64,000 bases of DNA from Syntrophaceae bacterium (GCA_013177825.1 JABLXX010000001.1:520936-584935); one strand, 5' to 3'. Positions 45,601-55,458 are shown, counted from the first letter of the stretch. Notes: generated by a model not told the origin, from the letters alone. Made by a program: numbers and translations.

Positions 45601-45820
45601 TCTTCGTGAACTCCTTCTCCAGCGGTGTAGCCACGGTGGAGGCCATGATCTCGGGACTGGCGCCGGTGAGGCTGGCATAAACCTGGATGGTCGGGAAGTC
45701 GACGTTGGGCAGGTTGTTGACGGGGAGATGCCGGTAGCTGTGGATCCCGAAGAAAAGGATGCTCACCATGACCAGGATGGTCATGACGGGCCGGCGGATC
45801 CAGATTGCGGAGAGGTTCAT
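42692..45820 (-). CDS. RND efflux permease, HAE1 family (second system)
   Basis: A 1042-residue inner-membrane RND transporter beginning MNLSAIWIRRPVMTILVM. It has VGFVVDDAVVMMEN, the transmembrane-4 proton-relay motif, and resembles MdtB/MdtC-type permeases. Twelve predicted helices, two large periplasmic loops. It is third in an operon of channel, adaptor and permease, the reverse of the gene order in the pump at 20-26 kb. Only one permease gene is present, so it is probably a homotrimer. Confidence 0.94.
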   Translation of the reverse strand: MNLSAIWIRRPVMTILVMVSILFFGIHSYRHLPVNNLPNVDFPTIQVYASLTGASPEIMASTVATPLEKEFTKIAGLQSMSSTNRTGSTTITLQFSLERNIDAAAQDVNTAISAARYLLPTDMPSPPSYAKTNPADQPIMYFVMTSRTMPMPDVQDLAEDFVSGTLSTVDGVAQVKVMGAQKKAVRVRLDPRKLAARGVGLNEVTDAIKQGNVSRPGGTLDGSFQSYTMESTGQLPDARSYNRLVVSSKNGIPLRIEDIGHAEDGIEFEKTKLWFLTKDKEYNAIILAVSKQPGQNTVRIAADMKEKIPQLQKMIPEAVEFMLLYNQADYIRESIEDVQFTLVLTIFLVVAVIFLFLGSLLPTIIPGLAVPLSLVATFAVMDLLGFSLNNLSLMALTLSVGFVVDDAVVMMENIVRKMEEGEDAMQAALTGSREIGFTILSMTISLVVVFIPILFMGGIIGRLFREFAVSIGVAILVSGFISLTLTPMLCSYLLRGYGKGKRGRFQEASERFFRRAADFYGRTLWVPLNHPRATLALTGGILVLSVLLFFWIPKGFVPSQDQDHFLVFTKAADRSSFDYMVEHQDQVNRILQAHPDLRGLLSVAGSEEGSNTGFSLVTLIPGSKRKENVTDIINELRPKLNSIPGLVAFPYNPPPIPIGGRSSTAAWQYTLQSNSLEDLYRAALALEVKMAGLPSLVDVNSDLNIQSPRIRIVIDRDKASSLGLTASQIQDGLYTSFGSRQVSTIYSTSNEYNVILELEPAFREDPSVLSLVYIKSSRDKLVPLESFARLEEKLVPLTVSHSGQLPSATISFNLRQGYSIDQAMAQIRNVSAEVLPQTVTAQFEGASEEFQKSFGSLGFLLFVTIFIIYVVLGILYESFIHPVTILSALPLAAFGALVSLLLFRLELDLYAFVGIIMLVGLVKKNGIMMVDFAVVAEEEEKLDARSAIHKACVIRFRPIMMTTMAALFGTLPIALGIGAGGDARMSMGVSVVGGLLFSQMLTLYVTPVFYVCFDRLGQWLKRGKGRPAENGGTPPSAGSLPA

Positions 45821-45830
45821 CGTCCTGCCT

Positions 45831-46952
45831 TCAGGGCTTTCCGGCGGTCGCCTTTTTGACCTCTTTGATCTCCACGGGGAACCCCTCCCGGAGTTTCAGG
45901 TGGCCGTCGGTGACGACCGTCTCCCCGGGCTCCACGCCCTTGGCCAGGACCGTTTCCGGCCCCACGACGCGGTCCACCGTCACGGGGCGCTGGGCCACCG
46001 TCTTGTCCTGTTTGATTACGAAAACATAGTGGCCTTCCTGGCTCTTCTGGACGGCGGGAGACGGCACCACCAGGGCGTTTTTCTGGATCGTGATCTCCAG
46101 GGCCGCGTTGGCGAACTGTCCCGGCCACAGGAATCCGTCCGGATTGACGAACTCCGCCTTGAGGCGGATCATGCCGGAATCGGGATCGACGGTGTTGTCG
46201 ACGAAGACGAGGACCCCTTCCCGGGCATCTTTTTCCTTCCCCGGCAGGGTGGTCGTCACTTTCAGGGACGACTGCCGCATCTGCCGGCGGACGTCGGTCA
46301 ACTGGTTCTCCGGGATGGAAAAACGGACATAGACGGGGCGGATCTGGTTGACCGTGGTGAGCGTGCCGGTGTTGGCCGTGACGACGGCCCCGGGGTTGAC
46401 ACCGTAGCTTCCCGTCTTGCCTGCGATGGGGGCCCGGATGGAGCAGTACTGGAGGTTCAGGCGGGCCTTCTCGACGGCTGCCCGGTTGTCGCGGACGGTC
46501 TGGGACTGGGTGGCTTCCGTTGTCTGGTAACGGTCGTAATCGGACCGGGACACGGCGCCTTTCTCCAGGAGGAAGGCGTAGCGCCGGGCCTCCGCCCGGG
46601 AGTTTGCGAACTGGGCCTCCTCCTTGGCCAGCCGGGCCTCTGCCTGCCGCAGCTCCTCGCGGTAGGGGGCGGGATCGAGGCTGAACAGAAGATCTCCCTT
46701 CCGGACCTCCTGGCCTTCCCGGAAATGGACGGCCGCGACCTGTCCGGTCACCTGGGGGACCACCGTCACCGTGCGGTATGCCTCCACGACCCCGACGGCC
46801 TGAATCTGGACGGGCATGTCTTTGCGGACCGCCTCGCCGGCCGCAACGGGGACCGCAGGCGGTGCATGCTGTGCCTCTTTCCCGCCGCATCCGGCGGCAG
46901 AGAGGACGGTGACCAGCAACAAGACGATCCGGAAGAGGGCATTTTTCTTCAT
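45831..46952 (-). CDS. RND efflux periplasmic adaptor (second system)
   Basis: A 373-residue membrane-fusion lipoprotein: lipobox LSAAGC with Cys22, lipoyl halves (VTGQVAAVHFREGQEVRKGD near 70-89 and IRAPIAGKTGSYGVNPGAVV), a coiled-coil hairpin and a beta-barrel domain. Its ATG overlaps the stop of the TolC-like gene (ATGA), and the permease starts 10 bases downstream of its stop. Confidence 0.93.
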   Translation of the reverse strand: MKKNALFRIVLLLVTVLSAAGCGGKEAQHAPPAVPVAAGEAVRKDMPVQIQAVGVVEAYRTVTVVPQVTGQVAAVHFREGQEVRKGDLLFSLDPAPYREELRQAEARLAKEEAQFANSRAEARRYAFLLEKGAVSRSDYDRYQTTEATQSQTVRDNRAAVEKARLNLQYCSIRAPIAGKTGSYGVNPGAVVTANTGTLTTVNQIRPVYVRFSIPENQLTDVRRQMRQSSLKVTTTLPGKEKDAREGVLVFVDNTVDPDSGMIRLKAEFVNPDGFLWPGQFANAALEITIQKNALVVPSPAVQKSQEGHYVFVIKQDKTVAQRPVTVDRVVGPETVLAKGVEPGETVVTDGHLKLREGFPVEIKEVKKATAGKP

Positions 46953-48265
46953 TGTTTCATCCCCATGGCCTTCTCGATGGCCGACCGGGCCTTCCGGTAG
47001 TCGTAGAGGGCCTGGATGTGTTTCAGTTTCGCGTCGCTGTAACCCACCGTGGCGTCGGTGACTTCCACGGGGGTGCTGAGCCCCGCCGAGTACTTGAGCG
47101 TGACGATCTCCAGGTTTTCCTCCGCCTGCCGGGTTGCCAGGGCGGCGTCGGTGATGGTCCGCTCGGCCTTCCCGAGGTTCAGGTAGGCCTTCTGGATCTC
47201 CGTGCGAACCTCCAGCCGCTTGGCATCCAGTTGCGCCTGGAGCTTGTTCCGCTTCGCCAGGGCCTCCCGGATGCGGTTCTGTGTGGCCAGGCCCTCGAAG
47301 AAATTGACCGATACCGACACGCCGGCGTTCCAGCCACGAGAGAGGGGTCTCTCGCTCCCTTCGTAGGAGTAGGCCGCTTTCCCGCTGAGGCTGGGAAGGT
47401 ATTCCTTGCGGGCCAGATCGATCCCGCGCTCCTCCATCTCGATCTGCGACGCCAGGGATTTCAGATCCTCCCGCGCCTCGAGGGCCCTTGCCAGGGCGTC
47501 GGCGAGGACGACATCGTAGCGCAGGAAGGCCAGGTTGTCCTCGATCCGGTAGGGCGGGGGGGAGGGAAGGCCCATGACCTGGTTCAGGCTGACCCGGGCC
47601 AGCATCTCGTCGTTTTCCGCGGTTGTCAGCTCCAGCCGGGCGTTGCTCAGGTCCACTTCCGCCTTGGTCACGTCGTAGCGGGACTTGGTTCCGGCCTCGA
47701 AATAGGTCTTTGCCTGGCGGAGATGCGATTCGAACCGTCCGACCTTTTCCGTCTGCACGTCCCGGTTGCGGGAGGTCCGGAGAAGGTCGTAATAGGCCTC
47801 CCGGACGGAATGGATCACGGAAACCCGCCGGTCTTCCAGGTCATGCAGGGATGCCTCACGGGACAGGTCCTTGATCCGGACGTTCGTTTCCCGTTTCCCG
47901 AAATCGTAGATGTTCTGGGTGAGGGTGGCGGCGGCGCTGTAATAGCTGTAGGAATCCGGGGGGATCTGGGTGTAGGCGTCGGCGGTGTTTTTGTCGTTCG
48001 GGTTGAAGCGCGTGTAGCCCCCGGTCACGTCAAGCTTGGGGAAGTATTCCTTCCTTGCCTGCGCCGCCTGGGCTGCCCGGGCCTCCACTTCGTATGCGTA
48101 GGCCGCCAGGTCCGGGTGCCTCTTCAGGGCGATCTCGATGCAGCGGGAGAGGGAAAGGGTCTCGCCCTCCCGGATGGACGGCGTTTCCGCCCATGCGGGC
48201 ATGCCCATGAGGAGAAAAAGCAGGGCGATCAGGAGCAGTGTGGACCGGATGTGGGTTGGACTCAT
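46949..48265 (-). CDS. TolC-family outer membrane efflux protein
   Basis: A 438-residue outer-membrane channel. A cleavable signal peptide (about 1-26, ending AWAETP) is followed by LSLSRCIEIALKRHPDLAAY, the first OEP repeat, and TLTQNIYDFGKRETNV and VNFFEGLATQNR beta-barrel segments. No lipobox cysteine, unlike the channel of the first pump. First gene of the second RND operon; GGAG lies six bases before the ATG. Confidence 0.93.
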   Translation of the reverse strand: MSPTHIRSTLLLIALLFLLMGMPAWAETPSIREGETLSLSRCIEIALKRHPDLAAYAYEVEARAAQAAQARKEYFPKLDVTGGYTRFNPNDKNTADAYTQIPPDSYSYYSAAATLTQNIYDFGKRETNVRIKDLSREASLHDLEDRRVSVIHSVREAYYDLLRTSRNRDVQTEKVGRFESHLRQAKTYFEAGTKSRYDVTKAEVDLSNARLELTTAENDEMLARVSLNQVMGLPSPPPYRIEDNLAFLRYDVVLADALARALEAREDLKSLASQIEMEERGIDLARKEYLPSLSGKAAYSYEGSERPLSRGWNAGVSVSVNFFEGLATQNRIREALAKRNKLQAQLDAKRLEVRTEIQKAYLNLGKAERTITDAALATRQAEENLEIVTLKYSAGLSTPVEVTDATVGYSDAKLKHIQALYDYRKARSAIEKAMGMKQ

Positions 48266-48329
48266 GGAGCGCTCCGTATTTTTCGGACCCGCTGCGGGGA
48301 ACGGCCTGGATATGGCAGGGACGGGCCAC

Positions 48330-48356
48330 CATATACAACTTTCGCCGGTCGATCAA
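48330..48356 (-). promoter_or_regulatory. Possible promoter for the second RND operon
   Basis: Minus-strand TTGATC (48351-48356) and TATATG (48330-48335) with a short 15-base spacer, 64 bases before the TolC-like ATG and just past the lepB stop. Confidence 0.3.
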
Positions 48357-48375
48357 GAAGCGCCCGATCCCCTTC

Positions 48376-48987
48376 TCAGTGGAGCAGCATGCCCAGCCGG
48401 TCCCAGCGGACCCAGGTGTCGTCCCGGTCCCAGGACCAGTAGATGACGAAGGCCTTGCCCATGACGTCCTTGAGATCGACGAAGCCCCAGAAGCGGCTGT
48501 CGTAGCTCTGGTCGCGGTTGTCGCCCATTACGAAGATCGCGCCCCTGGGAACGGTGACGGGACCGAAGTTGTCCCGGGGCTGGATGGACGCTGGGAAGAT
48601 GACGCCGTCCACATGGATCCCATGGCCGTCGTCCTGGGGCTTACCGTTCAGGAAGACCTTCTTGTTGCGGACCTCCACGGTATCCCCTTCGACGGCGATC
48701 ACCCGCTTGATGAAGTCCTTGGAGCGGTCTTCCGGGTAGATGAAGACAACGATGTCGCCCCGCTTCGGATTCCCGATGGGAATCAAGGTCTTGCGAACGA
48801 AGGGGATCTTGACGCCGTAGAGAAACTTGTTCACCAGGATGTGGTCCCCGATCTGGAGGGTCGGCTTCATGGATCCCGAGGGGATCTTGAAGGCCTGCAC
48901 GATAAAAGTGCGGATGAACAGGGCGATGAGAATGGCGATGATGATCGCTTCTGCGTATTCCTGAATTTTGGATTTTGGTTTCGACAT
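48376..48987 (-). CDS. lepB: Signal peptidase I
   Basis: A 203-residue membrane-anchored protease that removes Sec and Tat signal peptides. One N-terminal helix (about 12-31) precedes the box PSGSMKPT with the catalytic Ser39; the catalytic lysine is Lys94 in DFIKRVIAVEGD, and GDNRDQSYDSR forms box E. It follows secD-secF and the DUF456 gene on the same strand, so export and processing genes are clustered. Confidence 0.95.
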   Translation of the reverse strand: MSKPKSKIQEYAEAIIIAILIALFIRTFIVQAFKIPSGSMKPTLQIGDHILVNKFLYGVKIPFVRKTLIPIGNPKRGDIVVFIYPEDRSKDFIKRVIAVEGDTVEVRNKKVFLNGKPQDDGHGIHVDGVIFPASIQPRDNFGPVTVPRGAIFVMGDNRDQSYDSRFWGFVDLKDVMGKAFVIYWSWDRDDTWVRWDRLGMLLH

Positions 48988-48995
48988 GATTCCCG

Positions 48996-49508
48996 CTACG
49001 AATAAATGTTGATGAGGGTCACGACGATCATGACCACGGCGGTGCCCGCCTTGGCGAGGATGACCGCGAGTCCTCCCAGGAGAGATCCCAGGCCGGCCCG
49101 TAGCGCCGGCCGGATCTTCCGCTGCCGCATCATCTCCACGGCAAAAACGCCGGCAAATCCGCCGGCGAAGGCTCCCAGGACCGTTCCCAGGCCGAACAGA
49201 AACGGGGTGAAGAGGAACATGCCCGCGACACTGCCGAGGGCAGCCGCCCAGGCGCCCTTCCTGGAAGCCCCGAATCGGGCCGCGCCGGCGGCACGCAGGG
49301 CGAAATCGAGCACTTCCGCCAGGGCCGCCAGAAATACCAGGACCAGGAGGACTTTCCAGCCCAGGGTCGCAAATCCCGTTGCTGCGGCGTACACCAGGGC
49401 CGCCGCAAGGATCAGGAACTGACCGGGCAGGCCGAGGAGGGTGGCCAGGAGTCCCGCCAGGGAGACGGCGATGAGAAGAAAAAGGCCGGCCGATTCCAGA
49501 AAGGACAA
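48996..49508 (-). CDS. DUF456 membrane protein
   Basis: A 170-residue, strongly hydrophobic protein with four to five membrane helices and glycine-rich loops (GAFAGGFAGVFAVEMM), matching the DUF456 family. The function is unknown. It lies one base after secF and eight bases before lepB on the same strand, so it may be cotranscribed with the Sec genes. Confidence 0.75.
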   Translation of the reverse strand: MSFLESAGLFLLIAVSLAGLLATLLGLPGQFLILAAALVYAAATGFATLGWKVLLVLVFLAALAEVLDFALRAAGAARFGASRKGAWAAALGSVAGMFLFTPFLFGLGTVLGAFAGGFAGVFAVEMMRQRKIRPALRAGLGSLLGGLAVILAKAGTAVVMIVVTLINIYS

Positions 49509-49509
49509 G

Positions 49510-50421
49510 TTACTTCTTCCTCTTCATCGTTGACGGGCGGAACCTTTCCCAGGCAAGCACGATGGAACTGGCGATGAAAATGGATGAGTAGGTTCCAATC
49601 ACGATGCCGACAATGAGCGTAAAGGCAAAGTCGTGGATCACCGCTCCTCCCAGGAAGAAGAGCGCCACCAGGACGATGAGGACCGTCAGGGCGGTCAGGA
49701 TCGTCCGGCTCAATGTTTCGTTCACGCTGGTATTGATCAGCGTGGCCAGGTCCTGCTTGATATTCTTCCGGACGTTTTCCCGGATCCGGTCGAAGACGAC
49801 GATGGTGTCGTTGATGGAGTACCCGATGATCGTGAGCAGGGCCGCCACGATGGTGAGGTCGAACTCCTTGCCCATGATCGACAGGGCCCCGACGGTGATG
49901 ATCGTGTCGTGCACCAGGGCGAGGATCCCTCCCACGCCGTAACGGAACTCGAACCGGAAGGCAATGTAAATGAGCATGCCGACCCAGGAGAAGAAGATCG
50001 CCAAAAGCGCCTTCTTTGTCAGGTCTTTTCCCACCTTGGGTCCCACGAACTCGACCCGGCGGATGTCGAAGGTCCCCGCCCCGAGGGCCGCTGTCAGGGC
50101 TTCCTGGATCTTTTCGCTGGTGCCCTTGATGTCGGTGGATGTTTCGGCGACGCGCACCACCACTTCATTCTCGCCATACTGCTGGATGATGCTCCCCTCC
50201 AGCCCGATGGGCTTGAAGGCCGCCCGGATCTTCTCCGGCGCCGGTTCCTGCTGGAACTTGATCTGGATGATCGTCCCCCCGGCGAAGTCGATGCCGTAAT
50301 TGAGCCCGCCGTGCCAGATGACCGAGGCGATGCTGATTACGATCAGCGCCAGGGATATGCCGAAGGCGATTTTCATCTTGCCGACGAAATCGAAGTTGGT
50401 TCCCGCTTTGATCAGTTCCAT
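49510..50421 (-). CDS. secF: Protein translocase subunit SecF
   Basis: A 303-residue, six-helix inner-membrane protein. NYGIDFAGGTIIQIKF (about 34-50) and the P1 periplasmic domain, then GYSINDTIVVFDRIREN near 208-224, the conserved transmembrane-4 segment. With SecD and YajC it uses proton motive force to aid late steps of protein export. Located 52 bases after secD. Confidence 0.95.
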   Translation of the reverse strand: MELIKAGTNFDFVGKMKIAFGISLALIVISIASVIWHGGLNYGIDFAGGTIIQIKFQQEPAPEKIRAAFKPIGLEGSIIQQYGENEVVVRVAETSTDIKGTSEKIQEALTAALGAGTFDIRRVEFVGPKVGKDLTKKALLAIFFSWVGMLIYIAFRFEFRYGVGGILALVHDTIITVGALSIMGKEFDLTIVAALLTIIGYSINDTIVVFDRIRENVRKNIKQDLATLINTSVNETLSRTILTALTVLIVLVALFFLGGAVIHDFAFTLIVGIVIGTYSSIFIASSIVLAWERFRPSTMKRKK

Positions 50422-50473
50422 GCGGTGCTCCTCAATGCAGAAAAGTGCGGCCGGGGCGCTAGCAGGCCCGGAT

Positions 50474-52072
50474 TCATACGCTGATCCTGGAAATTTTCCG
50501 GTTCCAGACGAAGTGGTCGAAGACGATCCGGGTCACGAAGACGGCGGTGAACATGCTCGCGATGATACCGATGGTGAGCGTTACGGCGAACCCCTTCACG
50601 GGACCGGTCCCGAAGCCGAACAGGAACAGGGCGGCGATGAGGGTCGTCACGTTCGAGTCGAGGATTGTCAGAAAGGCTTTTCCATAGCCCGCCTCGACGG
50701 CCATCTTGGGCGTCTTCCCGTTCCGCAGTTCCTCGCGGATCCGCTCGAAGATGAGCACGTTGGCGTCCACGGCCATGCCGATCACGAGAACGATTCCGGC
50801 GATGCCCGGCAGGGTCAGCGTGGCCTTGAAGGCCGCCAGGGTTCCCATGAGGAGGATGATATTGAGGATGACGGCGCTGTTGGCGATGACGCCGGACCAC
50901 TTGTAGTAGATGCCCATGAACAGGATCACGAGCAGGCCGCCGATGGCGACGGACCAGAGCCCCTTGTTGATGGAATCCTGGCCCATGGAGGGTCCCACGG
51001 TCCGCTCTTCGAGGATGACGACCGGCGCCGGCAGGGCGCCCGCCCGGAGGACGATGGCCAGGTCCTTGGCCTCGTCCATGGTGAAGGTCCCCGTGATCTG
51101 GGCATTGCCTCCGGAGATCTTTTCCTGGATCACCGGCGCCGAATGGACGACGCCGTCCAGCACGATGGCGAGCCGCTTCTTCACGTTTTCCCCGGTGATC
51201 CGCTCGAACTCGGTGGCGCCCTGGCTGTTGAACTTGATCGCCACATAGGGCTCGCCGAAGCGGTCGCTGATCTTGACCTGGGCGTTTTCCAGCGCTCCGC
51301 CGGTCATGAGGGTCTTGCTCCTGACGAGGTAGGGAACCTCGACGCGGCGTCCCGATTCCGGCTCCACCTTGTAACCGTGAGCCAGGACGCTCCCCTCGGG
51401 GACGCTGCCCCGGAGGGCCTCATCGAGGGAATGCTCCTCATCGAGAAGCTTGAATTCCAGGAGCGCCGTCTTGCCGATCAGGTTTTTCGCCCTGGCGGGG
51501 TCCTGGATGCCGGGCAACTGGACGACGATCCGGTCGTCCCCCTGGGGCATGATTTCCGGCTCGGAGATGCCGAACTGATCCACGCGGTTGCGGATCGTCT
51601 CCAGGCTCTGCTCGACGACGAACTTCTTCATCTCCGCCGCCCGCTTGTCCCTGATCTTCAGGGTCACCAGATCGCGCCCTTCCCGGGTCTCCGACTTGGC
51701 CACCTCCATGTCGGGGTAGCTGTCCTTCAGGATCTTGTCGAAGGCCCCCCGGGAGGCGGGATCGGGTAACTCCAGGCTGATGACCGCCTTCGCCCGCTCG
51801 ATGTTGCGGAAGCGGACGCGCTTGTCCATCAGGGTCTCCTTCAGGTCATTGGCGATGCGTTCCGCCGTGCCTTCCAGGGCCTTTTCGGTATCCACCTCCA
51901 GTACCAGGTGCATCCCTCCCTGCAGGTCCAGCCCCAGGTGGATCCGGTCCGAAGGCAGGTTTTTCTTCCAGAACTCGGGAAGGTCCGGGACCAGGGTCGG
52001 TGTCAGGTAAAACAGCGCCCCCAGGCAGATGAGAACGGTAATGGCAACACGGATGCGGATGCTCTTGATCAT
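50474..52072 (-). CDS. secD: Protein translocase subunit SecD
   Basis: A 532-residue inner-membrane protein: N-terminal helix, LGLDLQGGMHLVLEVD (about 46-61), a large periplasmic region with P1 head and base, and six helices ending in GMAVDANVLIFERIREEL, the membrane motif. Start at 52072, 13 bases after the yajC stop. Standard gene order yajC-secD-secF. Confidence 0.95.
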   Translation of the reverse strand: MIKSIRIRVAITVLICLGALFYLTPTLVPDLPEFWKKNLPSDRIHLGLDLQGGMHLVLEVDTEKALEGTAERIANDLKETLMDKRVRFRNIERAKAVISLELPDPASRGAFDKILKDSYPDMEVAKSETREGRDLVTLKIRDKRAAEMKKFVVEQSLETIRNRVDQFGISEPEIMPQGDDRIVVQLPGIQDPARAKNLIGKTALLEFKLLDEEHSLDEALRGSVPEGSVLAHGYKVEPESGRRVEVPYLVRSKTLMTGGALENAQVKISDRFGEPYVAIKFNSQGATEFERITGENVKKRLAIVLDGVVHSAPVIQEKISGGNAQITGTFTMDEAKDLAIVLRAGALPAPVVILEERTVGPSMGQDSINKGLWSVAIGGLLVILFMGIYYKWSGVIANSAVILNIILLMGTLAAFKATLTLPGIAGIVLVIGMAVDANVLIFERIREELRNGKTPKMAVEAGYGKAFLTILDSNVTTLIAALFLFGFGTGPVKGFAVTLTIGIIASMFTAVFVTRIVFDHFVWNRKISRISV

Positions 52073-52085
52073 GGCAAACCCCTGA

Positions 52086-52415
52086 TTATTCCTTTGTTTC
52101 CTTCCCAGCCTTCTGGATGACGGCGGTGATGAAGGTCTTGCCCACCTTGACCCTCACCTTCTCGGCGATCTCCAGGGTTATCACGTTGTCCGCGATGGCG
52201 GTCACTTTCCCCTGGATTCCCCCGGAGGTGATGACGAGGTCTCCATGGGTCAGGTTGGCCAGCATGTCCTTGTGTTCCTTCTGCTGTTTCATCTGGGGCC
52301 GGATGAGCAGGAAATAGAAGATGGCGAACAGGACGCCCATCATGATGAAGAAGCTCCAGTCCCCGCCTCCGCTTCCGCCTCCGGGCAATCCCATGGCATA
52401 TGCGTTTTCGATCAC
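52086..52415 (-). CDS. yajC: Preprotein translocase subunit YajC
   Basis: A 109-residue single-span protein: a glycine-rich N-terminus, one helix (IMMGVLFAIFYFLLIRPQ, about 21-38) and a small C-terminal domain with LTHGDLVITSGGIQGKV. It is an accessory part of the SecDF complex. It follows tgt on the same strand. Confidence 0.93.
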   Translation of the reverse strand: MIENAYAMGLPGGGSGGGDWSFFIMMGVLFAIFYFLLIRPQMKQQKEHKDMLANLTHGDLVITSGGIQGKVTAIADNVITLEIAEKVRVKVGKTFITAVIQKAGKETKE

Positions 52416-52433
52416 GAAAATATCCTCCCTGAT

Positions 52434-53597
<1,164 letters not shown>

Positions 53598-53611
53598 TCA
53601 ATCTGCTTTTC

Positions 53612-53624
53612 CCGTAATTTACGG
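53612..53624. promoter_or_regulatory. 13-base palindrome upstream of tgt
   Basis: CCGTAA, T, TTACGG: a perfect 6-1-6 inverted repeat 24 bases before the tgt ATG. It could be an operator; there is only one copy and no regulator nearby. Confidence 0.3.
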
Positions 53625-53654
53625 CTACGACGCCGCAGCATACTTTTCTTCCAG

Positions 53655-53971
53655 GGCGCGGGGGCTGCCACGGGGGCTTCCGCCGTCGCGGCCTTTTTTC
53701 CCGCGATTTGTCGTCGACGGCCAGGAAGGCTGGAGGGATGGGAAAAAAGTCCCAATTGCTCCTCTGGGAACCCCCGGTCACGCCCCCGCGAACGTCGGTC
53801 GGGGAGTGGGGCTTCCCGGAGCGCGAATAGCGGCTTTTTCGGGGCACCCTGCCGTCGCAGCGCAGCGGCCGCAAAGTCATCTGTCTCTACGCCGTCCGGC
53901 GCGAGTTATGACTTTGCAGTGGAGCGAGACGATGCAGGGTCGAAAAAACGCTTCTGAGCGCGAGGGAAGCC
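53655..53971. repeat. ~315-bp structured intergenic repeat, copy B
   Basis: Matches copy A (8232-8545) in the first 36 and last 219 bases (2 and 9 differences). The intervening 62 bases differ from copy A but form a perfect 10-bp hairpin at the same place (53693-53702 with 53740-53749). Paired segments kept in both copies: CGCGGGGGC 53657-53665 with 53782-53790; 53847-53856 with 53928-53939 (2-base bulge); 53871-53880 with 53908-53917; CGCC/GGCG around the variable loop GTCC at 53894-53897. Confidence 0.85.
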
Positions 53972-54001
53972 TCTCTCACACGTATTTCCATGAATCAACC
54001 C

Positions 54002-54121
54002 GGCTGTTCAAAAAGGGTTGAATGCAAGGCGCCCGAAATCCCGGTCCGCGAGGCGTACCAAGTGGTACGTCGAGCGGAGCGGGATGAGGGCAACGCAGCA
54101 GACGCCCTTTTTCAACAGCCG
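54002..54121. repeat. Palindromic intergenic repeat, full copy
   Basis: A 120-base imperfect palindrome centred at 54061-54062: outer arms GGCTGTT.AAAAAGGG pair with the 3' end, and the centre is CGTACC, AAGT, GGTACG. Half copies lie at 39932-39988 and, more degenerate, at 16911-16951. It lies 30 bases after repeat copy B and seven bases before the queA stop. No transposase is present; it resembles REP or MITE-like elements. Confidence 0.8.
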
Positions 54122-54128
54122 TTCACAG

Positions 54129-55169
54129 TTACAGGATCAGCATCGCATCCCCATAACTATAAAACCGGAATCCATCCTCCACGGCCCGGCGGTAGGCCTC
54201 CTTCATCCGCTCCGTTCCGGCGAAGGCGCAGACCAGGACGAAAAGGGACGACCGGGGGAGGTGAAAGTTCGTCACCATGGCCCCGGCGCAGCGGAACCGG
54301 TGTCCGGGTCGGATGAACAGGTCTGTGTATCCCTCCCCGGCGGCCACTCGCCCGTTCTCGTCGGCCAGGGTCTCCAGAACCCGGGTGGAGGTCGTCCCGA
54401 CGGCCACCACGCGCCGGGCTTGGTTGATCAGGCGGGCCGCCTCGCCGGTCAGCTCGTAATGCTCCGCGTCCAGGCGGGTGTTTTCCACCGGACCCTCCGG
54501 AAGGGGCTGGAAAGTGCCGTATCCCACATGGAGCGTCAGGCGCGCGGTGAGGATATCCCGCTTTTCCAGATCTGCAAAAATCGCCGGAGTGAAGTGGAGC
54601 CCCGCCGTGGGAGCCGCCACGGAGCCGGGCGCCCGGGCATACACCGTCTGGTAGCGCTCGCGGTCTGCCGGAGTACTCGAATCTCCGGCAACGCGTCGGA
54701 TGTATGGTGGCAGGGGAGGCCGTCCATGGCGATCCAGGTAGGCGTCGAAGGTGTCTGTGGTTTGAAATGCAAGGAGCCACTTTTTGTCCGAAATGCGTTC
54801 CCGGATCTCCGCCTCGGCGCCCTCGGGGAGTAGAATCCGGTCGCCCGGCCGGAGTCGGCGGGCCGGCCGCAGGAGGGCCTCCCAGGTTCGCCTCTCCGGG
54901 TCTACTCCCGCCGGAAGCGGGAGAAGCAGGATCTCCACGGCGCCCCCGGTTTCCCGCCGTCCGTTCAGCCGTGCCGGGATGACCCGCGAGTCGTTGACGA
55001 CCAGGACATCTCCCGGTTGCAGGAGGTCCGGAAGATCGGCGAAAACACGCTCCTCCGACCCGTCCCGGCCCCGCCGGACCACCAGCAGGCGCGACCGGTC
55101 GCGCTCCGCCGCCGGCTCCTGGGCGATCCGCTCGGGGGGAAGGCAATAGTCGAAGGCCGACGGGTCCAT
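54129..55169 (-). CDS. queA: S-adenosylmethionine:tRNA ribosyltransferase-isomerase
   Basis: A 346-residue enzyme that converts preQ1 in tRNA to epoxyqueuosine, the step after tgt. It starts with FDYCLPPERIAQEPA, followed by LVVNDSRVIPARL and AAPTAGLHFT, all QueA motifs. It lies upstream of tgt on the same strand, but about 540 bases of repeats separate the two, so they may be transcribed separately. Confidence 0.95.
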   Translation of the reverse strand: MDPSAFDYCLPPERIAQEPAAERDRSRLLVVRRGRDGSEERVFADLPDLLQPGDVLVVNDSRVIPARLNGRRETGGAVEILLLPLPAGVDPERRTWEALLRPARRLRPGDRILLPEGAEAEIRERISDKKWLLAFQTTDTFDAYLDRHGRPPLPPYIRRVAGDSSTPADRERYQTVYARAPGSVAAPTAGLHFTPAIFADLEKRDILTARLTLHVGYGTFQPLPEGPVENTRLDAEHYELTGEAARLINQARRVVAVGTTSTRVLETLADENGRVAAGEGYTDLFIRPGHRFRCAGAMVTNFHLPRSSLFVLVCAFAGTERMKEAYRRAVEDGFRFYSYGDAMLIL

Positions 55170-55170
55170 C

Positions 55171-55374
55171 CTACCGCCTGCCGAAGTAGACCAGGAGCAG
55201 CCCCGTAACGATGGCCCCCAGGCCGAGGATCCGGAGCGTCCGGTCGGGAACTTCCAGGAGCTTGACCAGGTACTGCTTGACCTGCGCCGGGAAGGCGAAA
55301 TAGGGCAAACCCTCGATGATGAAGATCAGTCCGAGGACGCAGAGGAAGAATTCCAGCCCGTTTGTCTGTTCCAT
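55171..55374 (-). CDS. DUF2065 small membrane protein
   Basis: A 67-residue protein with two membrane helices (about 8-27 and 48-64) and the DUF2065 pattern GLEFFLCVLGLIFIIEGLPY with LRILGLGAIVTGLLLVY. Function unknown. It ends one base before queA begins on the same strand. Confidence 0.75.
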   Translation of the reverse strand: MEQTNGLEFFLCVLGLIFIIEGLPYFAFPAQVKQYLVKLLEVPDRTLRILGLGAIVTGLLLVYFGRR

Positions 55375-55458
55375 AAGCCGTTATGCCTCGATGCGGGACG
55401 ACCGGAGCGGCTCCGCCGTGCACGCGTACAGGTTCACCCGATTGCGAACCGGCCCCCC

